This document shows, one piece after another, positions 19,874-28,476 of a stretch of DNA of 39,977 nucleotides. Made by a program: the position numbers and the translations under genes. Source of the stretch: an uncultured beta proteobacterium (lineage in GTDB: Bacteria > Pseudomonadota > Gammaproteobacteria > Burkholderiales > SG8-39). Numbering within the stretch: the stretch's first letter is position 1; each line of letters begins with the position of its first letter. Below the pieces are notes generated by a model, which saw nothing but the letters and a program-made list of their open reading frames with translations, was not told where the DNA came from and searched no databases. The stretch is taken from NCBI GenBank assembly GCA_902826155.1, contig CADEDU010000013.1, positions 1-39,977 of the forward strand. Direction: 5' to 3'.

Positions 19874-21028
19874 ATGCGGCTTGCCATCATCCGCCAGCGC
19901 TACAACCCCTTCGGCGGGGCCGAGCGGTTCGTCGAGCGCGCCGTGCAGGCGTTGGCGAGGCAAGGCACGACGGTGAACGTGATCGCACGGGAGTGGCACG
20001 GCGGAACCGATGGAGCGGCAGACCCGAACGCGCCCGCGCCTGCGACCTGGCTGCGGTGTGATCCGCGCTTTCTAGGGCGTCGTGCGCGGGATGCGTCGTT
20101 TGCTCGCGCCGCCTGTGCGCTCGTGGCGCGCGAGCGATTCGATCTGGTGCAGTCGCACGAACGGCTGAGCTGTTGCGACATCTATCGTGCCGGCGATGGC
20201 GTGCACCGCCAATGGCTGGCGTATCGCTCCCGCAGTGCAGGCGCGCTGGAGCGAGCAACGCTCGCGACAAGCCCGTATCACCGCTACGTTCTTGCGGCTG
20301 AGCGCGCGATGTTCGCGAGCGAGCGGCTGCGCGCGGTGATCTGCAATTCGCAGATGGTTCGAGCTGACATCCTGCGGCACTTCGCGATCGACGCCGACAA
20401 GCTGCACGTGATCTACAACGGTGTCGATACCGATCGATTTCACCCTGCGGTGCGCGAGCGCCATCGACAGTCGATGCGCGGGCAGTTGGGCATCGATGCG
20501 CGCGCGTTCGTGTACCTGTTCGTCGGCTCGGGATTCGAGCGCAAGGGCGTACCGGCGCTGCTGCACGCGTTCGCGGCGCTGAAGGGTGCGGGCGAGTGTC
20601 GCGTCGTGATCGTCGGCAAAGACAAAGCCGCGGCGCGCATGCAACGGCTGGCGCGCCAACTCGGCCATGCCGAACGCGTGCTGTTCGCCGGTCCGCAGCA
20701 CGATGTGCTGCCCTGGTATGGACTGGCCGACTGTTTCGTCCTGCCCACTCAGTACGATCCGTTTCCCAACGCGGCGCTCGAAGCGCTGGCCTGTGGGCTG
20801 CCGCTGATCACATCGACACAGTGCGGCGCGGCCGAGTTGATCAACGACGCGAATGGCCTGGTGTGCGATCCGCTCGATGTCGCGGCGCTTGCACGAGCGA
20901 TGGAAGATGCGCGCGCCTTCGATGCATCGCGCGCCAGCGCCAGCGCACGTGCCAGCGTATCCGGACTATCGCTGTCGGCAATGGCCGAGCAATTGGTTGC
21001 GCTTTATCAGCGCTTGTTGAACCATTGA
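19874..21028 (+). CDS. Glycosyltransferase family 4, WaaG-like LPS core glucosyltransferase
   Basis: A 384-residue GT-B enzyme. It opens MRLAIIRQRYNPFGGAERFV, which is very like WaaG/RfaG, the transferase that adds the first outer-core glucose to heptose II. The family features continue with HVIYNGVDTDRFHP, LFVGSGFERKGVPALLHAFA, VLFAGPQHDVLPWYGLADCFVLPTQYDPFPN and the nucleotide-sugar glutamate motif NAALEALACGLPLITS. The C-terminus has a short Ala/Ser repeat. Start is ATG, 12 bases after the binding-protein stop. The sugar transferred cannot be proved from sequence; glucose is inferred from the WaaG resemblance. Confidence 0.88.
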   Translation: MRLAIIRQRYNPFGGAERFVERAVQALARQGTTVNVIAREWHGGTDGAADPNAPAPATWLRCDPRFLGRRARDASFARAACALVARERFDLVQSHERLSCCDIYRAGDGVHRQWLAYRSRSAGALERATLATSPYHRYVLAAERAMFASERLRAVICNSQMVRADILRHFAIDADKLHVIYNGVDTDRFHPAVRERHRQSMRGQLGIDARAFVYLFVGSGFERKGVPALLHAFAALKGAGECRVVIVGKDKAAARMQRLARQLGHAERVLFAGPQHDVLPWYGLADCFVLPTQYDPFPNAALEALACGLPLITSTQCGAAELINDANGLVCDPLDVAALARAMEDARAFDASRASASARASVSGLSLSAMAEQLVALYQRLLNH

Positions 21029-21064
21029 CCCCTACTTACATACCCGAGTAAGAGCTCCCCACGC

Positions 21065-22822
21065 ATGGCCCCCGCCGACGTCAAGCTCTACACGCGACTG
21101 CTCAGCTACGTGCGACCGTACTGGCGCGTGTTCTCGCTATCGGTGCTGGCCATGGTGATCGTAGCCGCCACCGAACCGGCGCTGCCCGCGCTGGCCAAAC
21201 CGCTGCTGGATGCGAGCTTCGTCGACAAGGATCTGTCGGTGATGCGCTGGATCCCGCTTGCGCTGGTGGCGGTGTTCCTGATTCGCGGTCTGGCCTCGTT
21301 CGGCGGCGACGTTGCGATGCACTGGGTGGCACAGCGGGTGGTGATGGATCTGCGCAACGCGATGTTCGCGCGGCTGATCCGGCTGCCCACGCGCTACTAC
21401 GACACCAGCACGACCGGTGCGCTGATGTCGAAGTTCACCTACGACACCGGACTGGTGACGCGCGCCGCGACCACGGTGATCACCACCGGCATCAAGGACT
21501 CGCTGGTGGTGGTCGGTCTGCTCGCTTACCTGCTCTACACCAACTGGCGGCTCACGCTGATCACGCTCGTGGTCGGGCCGGTGATCGTGTGGATCATCCG
21601 CACCTTCAGCACCCGGCTGCGACGCATGAGCCGGTTCGAGCAGCAGGCGATGGGCGATCTGAACCAGGTGCTGGAGGAATCGATCGGCGGACAGCGCGTG
21701 GTCAAGGTGTTCGACGGTCAGTCGTATGAACAGGCGCGGTTCCAGGAAGCGACCAACAAGGTGCGGCGCTACACGATGAAGGGCATTGTCGCCGCGGCCG
21801 CGAACGTTCCACTCACGCAACTGGCCGCTTCGTTCGCCGTGGCGGCGATCGTCTATCTGGCGATCGATCAGGCCGCGCGCAATCAGACCACCGTCGGCGG
21901 CTTCGTCGCGTTTCTGGGCGCGCTGCTGATGCTGCTTGCGCCGATCAAGCGGATCACGCAGATCAGCCAGCAGTTGCAGCGTGGCCTGGCCGGCTGTGAA
22001 AGCGTGTTCGGCCTGATCGACGAAAAGCCCGAAGTCGACACCGGCACGCAGCAGATCGACCGCGCTCGCGGCGATATCGAATACCGCGGCGTCACGTTCC
22101 GTTACGGCGAGGACGACAAACCGGCGCTGCGCAACGTCTCGCTCAAGATCAACGCCGGCGAGACCGTGGCGCTGGTCGGTGCCTCAGGCAGTGGCAAGAG
22201 CACGCTCGCCAATCTGCTGCCACGCTTCTACGCCCCCACCAGCGGTCAGGTGCTGCTCGATGGCATGGCGCTCGATGAAATCGCGTTGCCGGCGCTGCGC
22301 GCGAACATCGCGCTGGTCAGTCAGGACATCGTGCTGTTCAACGACACGATCGCCGCCAACATCGCCTATGGCCGGCTCTCCGGCGTCAGCGAAGCGCAGA
22401 TTCGCAAGGCGGCCGATGCCGCGCACGCCACCGGCTTCATCGAGGAGAACCCGCAAGGGTTCCAGACGCTGATCGGCGAGAACGGCGTGCGGCTCTCGGG
22501 CGGTCAGCGCCAGCGCCTGGCGATGGCCCGTGCGTTCCTCAAGGACGCGCCGGTGCTGATTCTGGACGAGGCGACCTCGGCGCTCGACAGCGAATCGGAG
22601 CGCCACGTGCAGGCCGCACTCGATGATCTGATGGAAGGCCGCACCACCATCGTCATCGCGCACCGGCTCTCGACCATCGAACGTGCCGACCGCATCGTCG
22701 TGCTGCACGACGGCGAGATCGTCGAGAGCGGCCGCCATGCCGAGCTGCTCGCTCGCGGCGGACGCTACGCTGCCTTGCATCGCATGCAGTTCCAGAGTCC
22801 GCAGACCGAGGTGGCGGCTTGA
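21065..22822 (+). CDS. msbA: Lipid A export ATP-binding/permease protein MsbA
   Basis: A 585-residue half-transporter, fused membrane and ATPase domains, that flips lipid A-core across the inner membrane. The first 320 residues hold six transmembrane helices with coupling-helix and RYYDTSTTGALMSKFTYDTG features. The ATPase has Walker A GASGSGKST (about residue 372), signature LSGGQRQR (about 477), Walker B LILDEATSALD and H-loop IVIAHRLSTIE. Overall pattern and length match MsbA, and the surrounding core-oligosaccharide genes support the substrate. The next gene starts inside its stop codon region, so the two are translationally coupled. Confidence 0.94.
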   Translation: MAPADVKLYTRLLSYVRPYWRVFSLSVLAMVIVAATEPALPALAKPLLDASFVDKDLSVMRWIPLALVAVFLIRGLASFGGDVAMHWVAQRVVMDLRNAMFARLIRLPTRYYDTSTTGALMSKFTYDTGLVTRAATTVITTGIKDSLVVVGLLAYLLYTNWRLTLITLVVGPVIVWIIRTFSTRLRRMSRFEQQAMGDLNQVLEESIGGQRVVKVFDGQSYEQARFQEATNKVRRYTMKGIVAAAANVPLTQLAASFAVAAIVYLAIDQAARNQTTVGGFVAFLGALLMLLAPIKRITQISQQLQRGLAGCESVFGLIDEKPEVDTGTQQIDRARGDIEYRGVTFRYGEDDKPALRNVSLKINAGETVALVGASGSGKSTLANLLPRFYAPTSGQVLLDGMALDEIALPALRANIALVSQDIVLFNDTIAANIAYGRLSGVSEAQIRKAADAAHATGFIEENPQGFQTLIGENGVRLSGGQRQRLAMARAFLKDAPVLILDEATSALDSESERHVQAALDDLMEGRTTIVIAHRLSTIERADRIVVLHDGEIVESGRHAELLARGGRYAALHRMQFQSPQTEVAA

Positions 22823-23919
22823 GGATTCTGCACACCGAGTCGTCGCTCGGTTGGGGTGGGCAGGAGATCCGGATCCTCGACGAGGCACGTGGATTGATCG
22901 CGCGCGGACACGAAGTCATGCTCGCCACGCCGGTGCAGGCGCGCATTCATGACGAGGCGCCGAAACGAGGCGTGCCGGTAGCTGTGGCGCCGATTGCTCG
23001 CAAGAATCTCAGCGGATGGCTGGCCATGCGCCGGTTCATCGCCGCGCACCGGCCGGAGGTGATCAACACGCACAGCTCCACCGATGCATGGCTCGCGGCG
23101 CTGGCCTGCGCCTCGCTGGGCAATGCGCCGCCGATCGTGCGCACGCGGCATATCTCGGCCCCGATTCCCCGCAATCCGGCCACGCGCTGGCTCTATCAGC
23201 GCGCCACGAGTCACATCGCGACGACCGGTACGGCATTGCGCGATCAATTGATTCGCGGCAACGGTTTCGATCCGGCACGCATCGTCTCGGTACCGACCGG
23301 CATCGACGCCGAGCGGTTCCGGCCGGGTGATCGCATGGCACGGCGGCGCGAACTGCAGCTGCCGACCGAGGCCACCATCGTCGGCATCGTCGCCACGCTG
23401 CGCAGCTGGAAGGGCCATCGTTTCCTGATCGAAGCGCTCGGACGCATCGACGACCCGCAGGTGCTGCTGGTGATCGTGGGCGATGGACCGATGCGCCAGG
23501 TACTCGCCCAAGACATCGACAAGCCCGGTCTGCGCGATCGCGTGCGCATGGTCGGCCAACATGATGACGTGCTGCCTTGGCTGCAGGCATTCGACCTGTT
23601 CGCGCTTCCGTCGTACGCCAACGAGGGCGTGCCGCAGGCGCTGGTGCAGGCGATGCTGTGCGCACTGCCATGCGTCACCACCGATATCGGTGCGATCGGC
23701 GAGGCGGCACGCGATGATCAGACCGCGCTCATCGTGCCGCCGCAAGACGCCGCTGCGCTTGCCGCGGCGCTTCGTCGCCTGATCGGCGATCGCGATCTGC
23801 GGCAGCGTCTGGGTGCGGCCGCCCGAGCGGGCTGTGAGGCGCGCTTCAGCTATCGCGGCATGCTCGATGCCATGGAGAACATCTTTCGCGCGGCGATCGC
23901 TGCGGCCGCGGCGCGCTGA
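22819..23919 (+). CDS. Glycosyltransferase family 4
   Basis: A 366-residue GT-B glycosyltransferase. The N-lobe opening ILHTESSLGWGGQEIRILDEA is followed by VVINTHSS-type and VRTRHIS sections. The C-lobe holds RIVSVPTGIDAERFRPG, GIVATLRSWKGHRFLIEAL, LLVIVGDGPMRQVL and the donor motif PSYANEGVPQALVQAMLCALPCVTT. The TTG start overlaps the msbA stop by four bases and is supported by GAGG 7 bases upstream, so it is co-translated with msbA. It is probably a core or outer-core sugar transferase; the sugar is unknown. Confidence 0.9.
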   Translation: MRILHTESSLGWGGQEIRILDEARGLIARGHEVMLATPVQARIHDEAPKRGVPVAVAPIARKNLSGWLAMRRFIAAHRPEVINTHSSTDAWLAALACASLGNAPPIVRTRHISAPIPRNPATRWLYQRATSHIATTGTALRDQLIRGNGFDPARIVSVPTGIDAERFRPGDRMARRRELQLPTEATIVGIVATLRSWKGHRFLIEALGRIDDPQVLLVIVGDGPMRQVLAQDIDKPGLRDRVRMVGQHDDVLPWLQAFDLFALPSYANEGVPQALVQAMLCALPCVTTDIGAIGEAARDDQTALIVPPQDAAALAAALRRLIGDRDLRQRLGAAARAGCEARFSYRGMLDAMENIFRAAIAAAAAR

Positions 23920-23921
23920 GA

Positions 23922-23934
23922 GCGCCGCTGGCGC
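23922..23934. terminator. Small GC-rich hairpin between convergent genes
   Basis: GCGCC and GGCGC flank a 3-base loop in the 27-base gap between the GT4 stop and the stop of the fucosyltransferase-like gene. The stem is short and there is no T-run. Confidence 0.3.
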
Positions 23935-23946
23935 GCGCCCGCACGA

Positions 23947-24894
23947 TCAGTCCGCAACCGGCAACCAGTCCAGGCGCGCAGGTTGCAACGAAACTTCACG
24001 CAGATCGGGCAACAGCGTTTCGTGTCGCGCACCGCTGCGGCACCAATCGCTCCAACGCGCGTGGCGGGCACCGCTTGCTTCGAGCCGGCATACCAGCGGC
24101 GCATCGCGGGTGGTCTGCAGGGCGGGCAGCAGACATTGCGCGGTCGGACCGAGCAGATTGGCAGCGTAGTGCGTGAAGCTCGACACCGGAGTGCCCAACA
24201 CCACGGTGCAGCATGCGAGCGCGAACAGGTCGACCACCGGATGCAGATGCGAGACGTGGTCGGTGCCAGCTCCATGGTAAGTGTCGCGCGTGCGAGCAGT
24301 GAGGGTGGGGAACTGCTCGGCCAGGCGCTTCAACTCTTCGCCGGTGCCCGAGGCGCTCACGTAGAACAGTGTGCGCGGATCGCGTTCGAGCAACCGCCGC
24401 ATCGCGTGTTCGTACCACCACAGCGGCACGGCGGGATGGCGTGAGGCGCCGGCGTCGAACCGATCGGGCTCGGCCAGCGCGAAATCACCGCGGCGCAGAT
24501 GCACGCCGACTACGGGCCGGTCAGCGCTCGCGCTGAACGCCGCACGAATCTCCTCGGCTACCCAGCGGCGGATGCGAATGCGCGCGAGGGTTGCACTGAA
24601 CATGGTGTCGAGCACTCCGTCCGGCCCGCCCAGGTAGGTGCGCAGCAGGATCGTGGATTGATTCGCCAGACTGGCGAACTGATGCGGTGAACACTGCCGC
24701 ATGCGCAGCGCGCGATAACGTTGCCACCACCCGGGTTTGCCGGTATGTGCCCCGACGACGCTCACCGCGTCCCGTTCCGGCCAGTCCAGCCACACCTCAT
24801 GGCCGTGCGCCTGCTGAATCGCGAAGGCGAGGTTGAGCGTCTCGAACCGGTTGGCCAGCCCGATGTACTCCTCGATGTAGACGCGTTTGGGCAT
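23947..24894 (-). CDS. Putative fucosyltransferase-like (GT11/GT23-type) protein
   Basis: A 315-residue protein with the hallmark HLRRGDF at residues 132-138, the H-x-R-R-G-D-[YF] donor-binding motif of alpha-1,2 and alpha-1,6 fucosyltransferases and NodZ. A second block near the C-terminal third, VVDLFALACCTVVLGTPVSSFTHYAAN (its key residues D, A-C and S-S-F), fits the later conserved motif in these enzymes. The opening PKRVYIEEYIGLANRFETLNLAFA resembles the N-lobe glycine/arginine start of the same fold. It is next to the WecA/WbpL-like gene on the minus strand, opposite to the GT4-MsbA run. Acceptor and donor are unproven, and GDP-fucose synthesis genes are not in this window. Confidence 0.65.
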   Translation of the reverse strand: MPKRVYIEEYIGLANRFETLNLAFAIQQAHGHEVWLDWPERDAVSVVGAHTGKPGWWQRYRALRMRQCSPHQFASLANQSTILLRTYLGGPDGVLDTMFSATLARIRIRRWVAEEIRAAFSASADRPVVGVHLRRGDFALAEPDRFDAGASRHPAVPLWWYEHAMRRLLERDPRTLFYVSASGTGEELKRLAEQFPTLTARTRDTYHGAGTDHVSHLHPVVDLFALACCTVVLGTPVSSFTHYAANLLGPTAQCLLPALQTTRDAPLVCRLEASGARHARWSDWCRSGARHETLLPDLREVSLQPARLDWLPVAD

Positions 24895-24920
24895 GAGTGT
24901 TCAGCGAAGGATGCGTACGT

Positions 24921-25871
24921 TCAACGCTGCGCCCAGGCGCGATCGACGAGCGCGGCGATCGATAGCACGATCAGTCCGACCACCACCAGCGCCAAGGCTT
25001 GCACGATCGCGCTGGCGCGGAACGCGGCCAATGCGATCGCCGCCATCACCAGCATCAATACGTACTCCGCCCACGCGGTGCGCGCATGGCCCCAGCCGAG
25101 TTGCACCAGCCGCTGGTAGTAGTGCGTCTTGTGCGCCTTCCAGACGCGCTCGCCGCGCGCGAGCCGGCGTACCAGGGTGATCGTCGCGTCGCACACGAAC
25201 GGCGCGAACACCACCAGCGGGAACCACAGCGGCCAATGCCCAGCGTTCCAGCCCGTCAGCCCAAGCGCTGCCGAGAGGAAGCCGAGCGGAATCGAACCGG
25301 TGTCGCCCATGAACACGCGCGCCGGATGCAGATTGAACGCGAGAAATCCCGCGGTGGCCGCTGCGATGCTCACGCACACGATTGCGAGCGGCATGTCGTG
25401 TTGCAGCCAGGCGGCGATCGCGTAAGTGCCGAAGCCGAACAGCGCCATGCCACCGGCCAGACCATCGGATCCATCCATGAAGTTGAACAGGTTGGTCATC
25501 CACACGATGGCCAGCACCAGTGCGACGGCCAGCCATCCCGGCGCCGTCAGACCCTGCGCGAGGAAGAACACCACTGCGACGAGCGTGTGGACGGCGAAGC
25601 GCAACCAGGTTGGCAGACCGGTGCGATCGTCGAAGTACGAAAGTGCTGCCAGCGCGAGCGTGCAGCCCAGCAGCGCCGTGCCTGCGCCTTGCAGCGCGAA
25701 CGCCGCCAGCGTTGCCACCATGATCGCGATGCCGCCGACGCGCGGAGTGGGCGTGGTGTGCAGCGAGCGTTCGTTCGGCGCATCCAACGGCAAACGCCAT
25801 TGCGGCAGGCGCAGCATCAGCCAGATCAAGGCTGCGGTGAGGCACAGTGCGCCTAGGGCGAGCGGGAGCAA
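24921..25871 (-). CDS. WecA/WbpL-like undecaprenyl-phosphate N-acetylhexosamine-1-phosphate transferase
   Basis: A 316-residue polytopic enzyme of the MraY/WecA superfamily, which loads a sugar-1-phosphate onto undecaprenyl phosphate to start a surface polysaccharide. Motifs are PNERSLHTTPTPRVGG, the metal-binding YFDDRTGLP, NLFNFMDGSDGLAGG, HPARVFMGDTGSIPLG and the basic cytoplasmic loop HKTHYYQRLVQLG. About ten transmembrane helices alternate with them. The TTG start is forced: an in-frame stop lies 24 bases upstream and no other start codon intervenes before the first helix. Which UDP-sugar it uses (GlcNAc, FucNAc, QuiNAc) is not decidable here. Confidence 0.9.
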   Translation of the reverse strand: MLPLALGALCLTAALIWLMLRLPQWRLPLDAPNERSLHTTPTPRVGGIAIMVATLAAFALQGAGTALLGCTLALAALSYFDDRTGLPTWLRFAVHTLVAVVFFLAQGLTAPGWLAVALVLAIVWMTNLFNFMDGSDGLAGGMALFGFGTYAIAAWLQHDMPLAIVCVSIAAATAGFLAFNLHPARVFMGDTGSIPLGFLSAALGLTGWNAGHWPLWFPLVVFAPFVCDATITLVRRLARGERVWKAHKTHYYQRLVQLGWGHARTAWAEYVLMLVMAAIALAAFRASAIVQALALVVVGLIVLSIAALVDRAWAQR

Positions 25872-26110
25872 GGTCGCGGTGTAAGCGAGAGGGGGCTAGT
25901 CGGGCGCGCGCGATTCTACTCGGGCCCTCGTGCTCGTTGCGCGTGTTCGGTGGCCCTGTCCGGTCGCGTCTAGTGCGCAAAAGTGCGGGATTTGGCCGCG
26001 CGCCCGGTTGCTACGTGGCGCTTGGCCCAGGGGTGGTGCGATACCATGCCCGGCTTAGTCGCTCGTCGCATCAAACGCTTCCCGCACCCCAAAATTCGCG
26101 GAGTCATTCC

Positions 26111-27526
26111 GTGCTCTACCCCGTGATTCTTTCCGGCGGCTCCGGCAGCCGGCTGTGGCCGCTTTCGCGCACGCTGTTGCCGAAGCAGTTTCTACCGCTC
26201 GTGTCCGAGCAGACCATGCTGCAGGAGACCGCGCTGCGCTTGCGCGGCGCGCATGACATGCGCGGGCCGATCGTGGTCTGCAACGCCGAGCACCGCTTTC
26301 TGGTCGCCGAGCAGATGCGTGAGATCGGCGTGGCGCCGCACACGATCATTCTCGAACCAGAAGGCCGCAACACCGCGCCCGCGGTCGCCGTAGCCGCGCT
26401 GACGGCGCAACGCGCCGATCCCGACGCGATTCTCCTGGTGCTGCCCGCCGATCATCTCATCCGCGATTCGCAGGCACTGCGCGATGACATCGCGCGCGCG
26501 GCGGCCACCGCACGCAGCGGCCGGCTGGTTACCTTCGGCATCAAGCCGACGCACGCGGCCACCGGATACGGCTACATCCGTCGCGGCAGCCCGCATCGCG
26601 ACGTGGCTGATGCGTTCGGCGTGGCGCAGTTAGTGGAGAAACCCAACGCGACCAAGGCCGCCGAATTCCTGCGCTCGGGCGAGTTCTACTGGAACAGCGG
26701 CATGTTCGTGCTGCCGGCGGCCAAGTTCCTGAGCGAGTTGGAGCGCTATCAACCGGCGATCCTCGCGGCTAGCCGCCAGGCGCTCGAGCGCGCCGGCACC
26801 GATCTGGATTTCTGCCGACTCGATGCCGAGGCGTTCAGCAAATGCCCGTCGGACTCGATCGACTATGCGGTGATGGAGAAGACGCCGGACGCATCGGTGG
26901 TCGCTGCGACGTTCGACTGGAACGACATCGGTTCGTGGTCGTCGCTGTGGGACACCGGCGGCAAGGACGGCGCGGGCAACGTCGTGCGCGGCGACGTCTT
27001 CCTCGACGATGCGCGGGACTGCTACGTGCGCGCCGAGAGCCGTCTGCTGGCCGCGGTCGGCGTGAAGGATCTGGTGATCGTCGAGACCGACGATGCGGTG
27101 CTGGTGGCGCACAAGGACGCGGCACAGAACGTCAAGAATGCGGTCGAGTCGCTCAAGGCACGCAAACGCGATGAGCACATCGCCCACAAGCGCGTGTACC
27201 GTCCGTGGGGCTACTACGAGAGCATCGACGACGGCGATCGCTTCCAGGTCAAGCGCATCATGGTCAAGCCCGGCCAGAAGCTCTCGCTGCAGATGCATCA
27301 TCACCGCGCCGAACACTGGATCGTCGTATCCGGCACGGCGAGGGTGACGCGCGGCAAGGAAGAGATCCTGCTCTCGGAGAACCAGTCGACCTATATCCCG
27401 CTGGGCGAGACCCACCGGCTGGAGAACCCGGGCAAGCTGCCGCTGCATCTGATCGAGGTGCAATCGGGCAGCTATCTGGGCGAGGACGACATCGTGCGTT
27501 TCGTCGACGACTACAAACGCGCGTAG
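26111..27526 (+). CDS. manC: Mannose-1-phosphate guanylyltransferase / mannose-6-phosphate isomerase
   Basis: A 471-residue bifunctional enzyme making GDP-mannose. The N-terminal nucleotidyltransferase begins YPVILSGGSGSRLWPLSR and has LPKQFLPL, LEPEGRNTAPAVAVAAL, VLPADHLI and the FYWNSGMFV and DWNDIGSWSSLWD blocks. The C-terminal cupin isomerase carries GYYESIDDGDRFQVKRI, the metal-site QMHHHRAEHWIVVSGTA and STYIPLGETHRLENPG. A GTG start is used: GGAG lies 7 bases upstream and the protein then has the normal family length. The gene diverges from the WecA-like gene. GDP-mannose is also the precursor of GDP-fucose, fitting the fucosyltransferase-like neighbour. Confidence 0.95.
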   Translation: MLYPVILSGGSGSRLWPLSRTLLPKQFLPLVSEQTMLQETALRLRGAHDMRGPIVVCNAEHRFLVAEQMREIGVAPHTIILEPEGRNTAPAVAVAALTAQRADPDAILLVLPADHLIRDSQALRDDIARAAATARSGRLVTFGIKPTHAATGYGYIRRGSPHRDVADAFGVAQLVEKPNATKAAEFLRSGEFYWNSGMFVLPAAKFLSELERYQPAILAASRQALERAGTDLDFCRLDAEAFSKCPSDSIDYAVMEKTPDASVVAATFDWNDIGSWSSLWDTGGKDGAGNVVRGDVFLDDARDCYVRAESRLLAAVGVKDLVIVETDDAVLVAHKDAAQNVKNAVESLKARKRDEHIAHKRVYRPWGYYESIDDGDRFQVKRIMVKPGQKLSLQMHHHRAEHWIVVSGTARVTRGKEEILLSENQSTYIPLGETHRLENPGKLPLHLIEVQSGSYLGEDDIVRFVDDYKRA

Positions 27527-27553
27527 CAGTGATGTGGGTGCCGGGCACGATGC

Positions 27554-28321
27554 TCAGCCCTGACCCGCGCGCTGCGATGCCCAGGCCTTGGCGTACTTGA
27601 GGAAGCTGGTCCAGCAGCCGATGGCGATGTGGATCAGACCCGGTACGCCGTCCAGAAATCCGCCGCGTACGACGTAGAACTTCGCAAAGCGCACCAGCGG
27701 ACTGAACACCAGTTGCGTAAGCGTCACGCGCCGGCCGGCGGCGACGATCTGCTGCGCAGCCAGGGTGGTGTAGCGGTCCTGCTTGGCCAGATAGTGCTCG
27801 AGCGTCTGCGCCGAATCGTGCAGCAGATCGCCCTGCAGCCGGCCGACATCGCCGTCTGCCACCACACGCTCATGCACGGCCTCGTCGCTCCAGCGCGCGT
27901 GGCGGCGATCGAACAGGCGCGTATTCCAGTCGGGATAACCTTCGCCGTGCCGCAGCCAGCGGCCGAGAAACCGATTGCAGCGCGCCATCGCATAGACGCG
28001 GTGCTGCGGGGCCGACAGCGCCGCGACGATCGAAGCCTGCAGCGCTTCACTCACCTGCTCATCGGCGTCGATCGCGAGAATCCACTCGTGCCGGGCGAGT
28101 TCGACCGCGCGTTGCTTCTGCCTGCCGAAGCCCAGCCACGGCTGCTGTTCCAGCCGTGCGCCGAAGCTCGCAGCGATCTGCGCGGTCTGGTCGGTGCTGC
28201 CCGAATCGAGCACGACGATATCGTCGGCGAAGCGCACACTGTCCAGGCATGCGCGTAACGCGTCACCCGCGTTCAGGGTGATGACAGTGACCGATAGCGG
28301 ATGGCGGGCGGGACTGCTCAC
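27554..28321 (-). CDS. Glycosyltransferase family 2, WaaE/KdtX-like LPS core transferase
   Basis: A 255-residue GT-A enzyme. The opening LSVTVITLNAGDALRACLDSV is followed by DDIVVLDSGSTDQTAQIAASFGA, the catalytic IDADEQVSEAL and the HRVYAMARCNRFLGRWLRHG and YPDWNTRLFDRR blocks, typical of WaaE/KdtX, which add a beta-1,4-glucose to heptose I of the core. A hydrophobic region near the C-terminus may associate with the membrane. It starts with GTG. It converges on manC and diverges from waaC. Specific sugar and linkage are inferred from resemblance only. Confidence 0.88.
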   Translation of the reverse strand: MSSPARHPLSVTVITLNAGDALRACLDSVRFADDIVVLDSGSTDQTAQIAASFGARLEQQPWLGFGRQKQRAVELARHEWILAIDADEQVSEALQASIVAALSAPQHRVYAMARCNRFLGRWLRHGEGYPDWNTRLFDRRHARWSDEAVHERVVADGDVGRLQGDLLHDSAQTLEHYLAKQDRYTTLAAQQIVAAGRRVTLTQLVFSPLVRFAKFYVVRGGFLDGVPGLIHIAIGCWTSFLKYAKAWASQRAGQG

Positions 28322-28352
28322 GGATGCATCGGATCGGAGGCGGGTCGGCTCT

Positions 28353-28358
28353 TATAAT
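28353..28358 (+). promoter_or_regulatory. -10 element of the putative waaC promoter
   Basis: A perfect TATAAT sits about 120 bases before the waaC start in the divergent gap, followed by CGCGCC. A clear -35 at the proper distance is not seen. The same TATAAT plus CGCGCC arrangement lies upstream of argS. Confidence 0.4.
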
Positions 28359-28476
28359 CGCGCCCGCGACGCGCGGACGATACAAACACGGTTCCGATTC
28401 TAAGGGCGCGCCGCTATTCGCTTGCCGGCGACCCGCATTTCGCCTGCCGGCATCTCGCCTTCTGTCACGTACGCGG

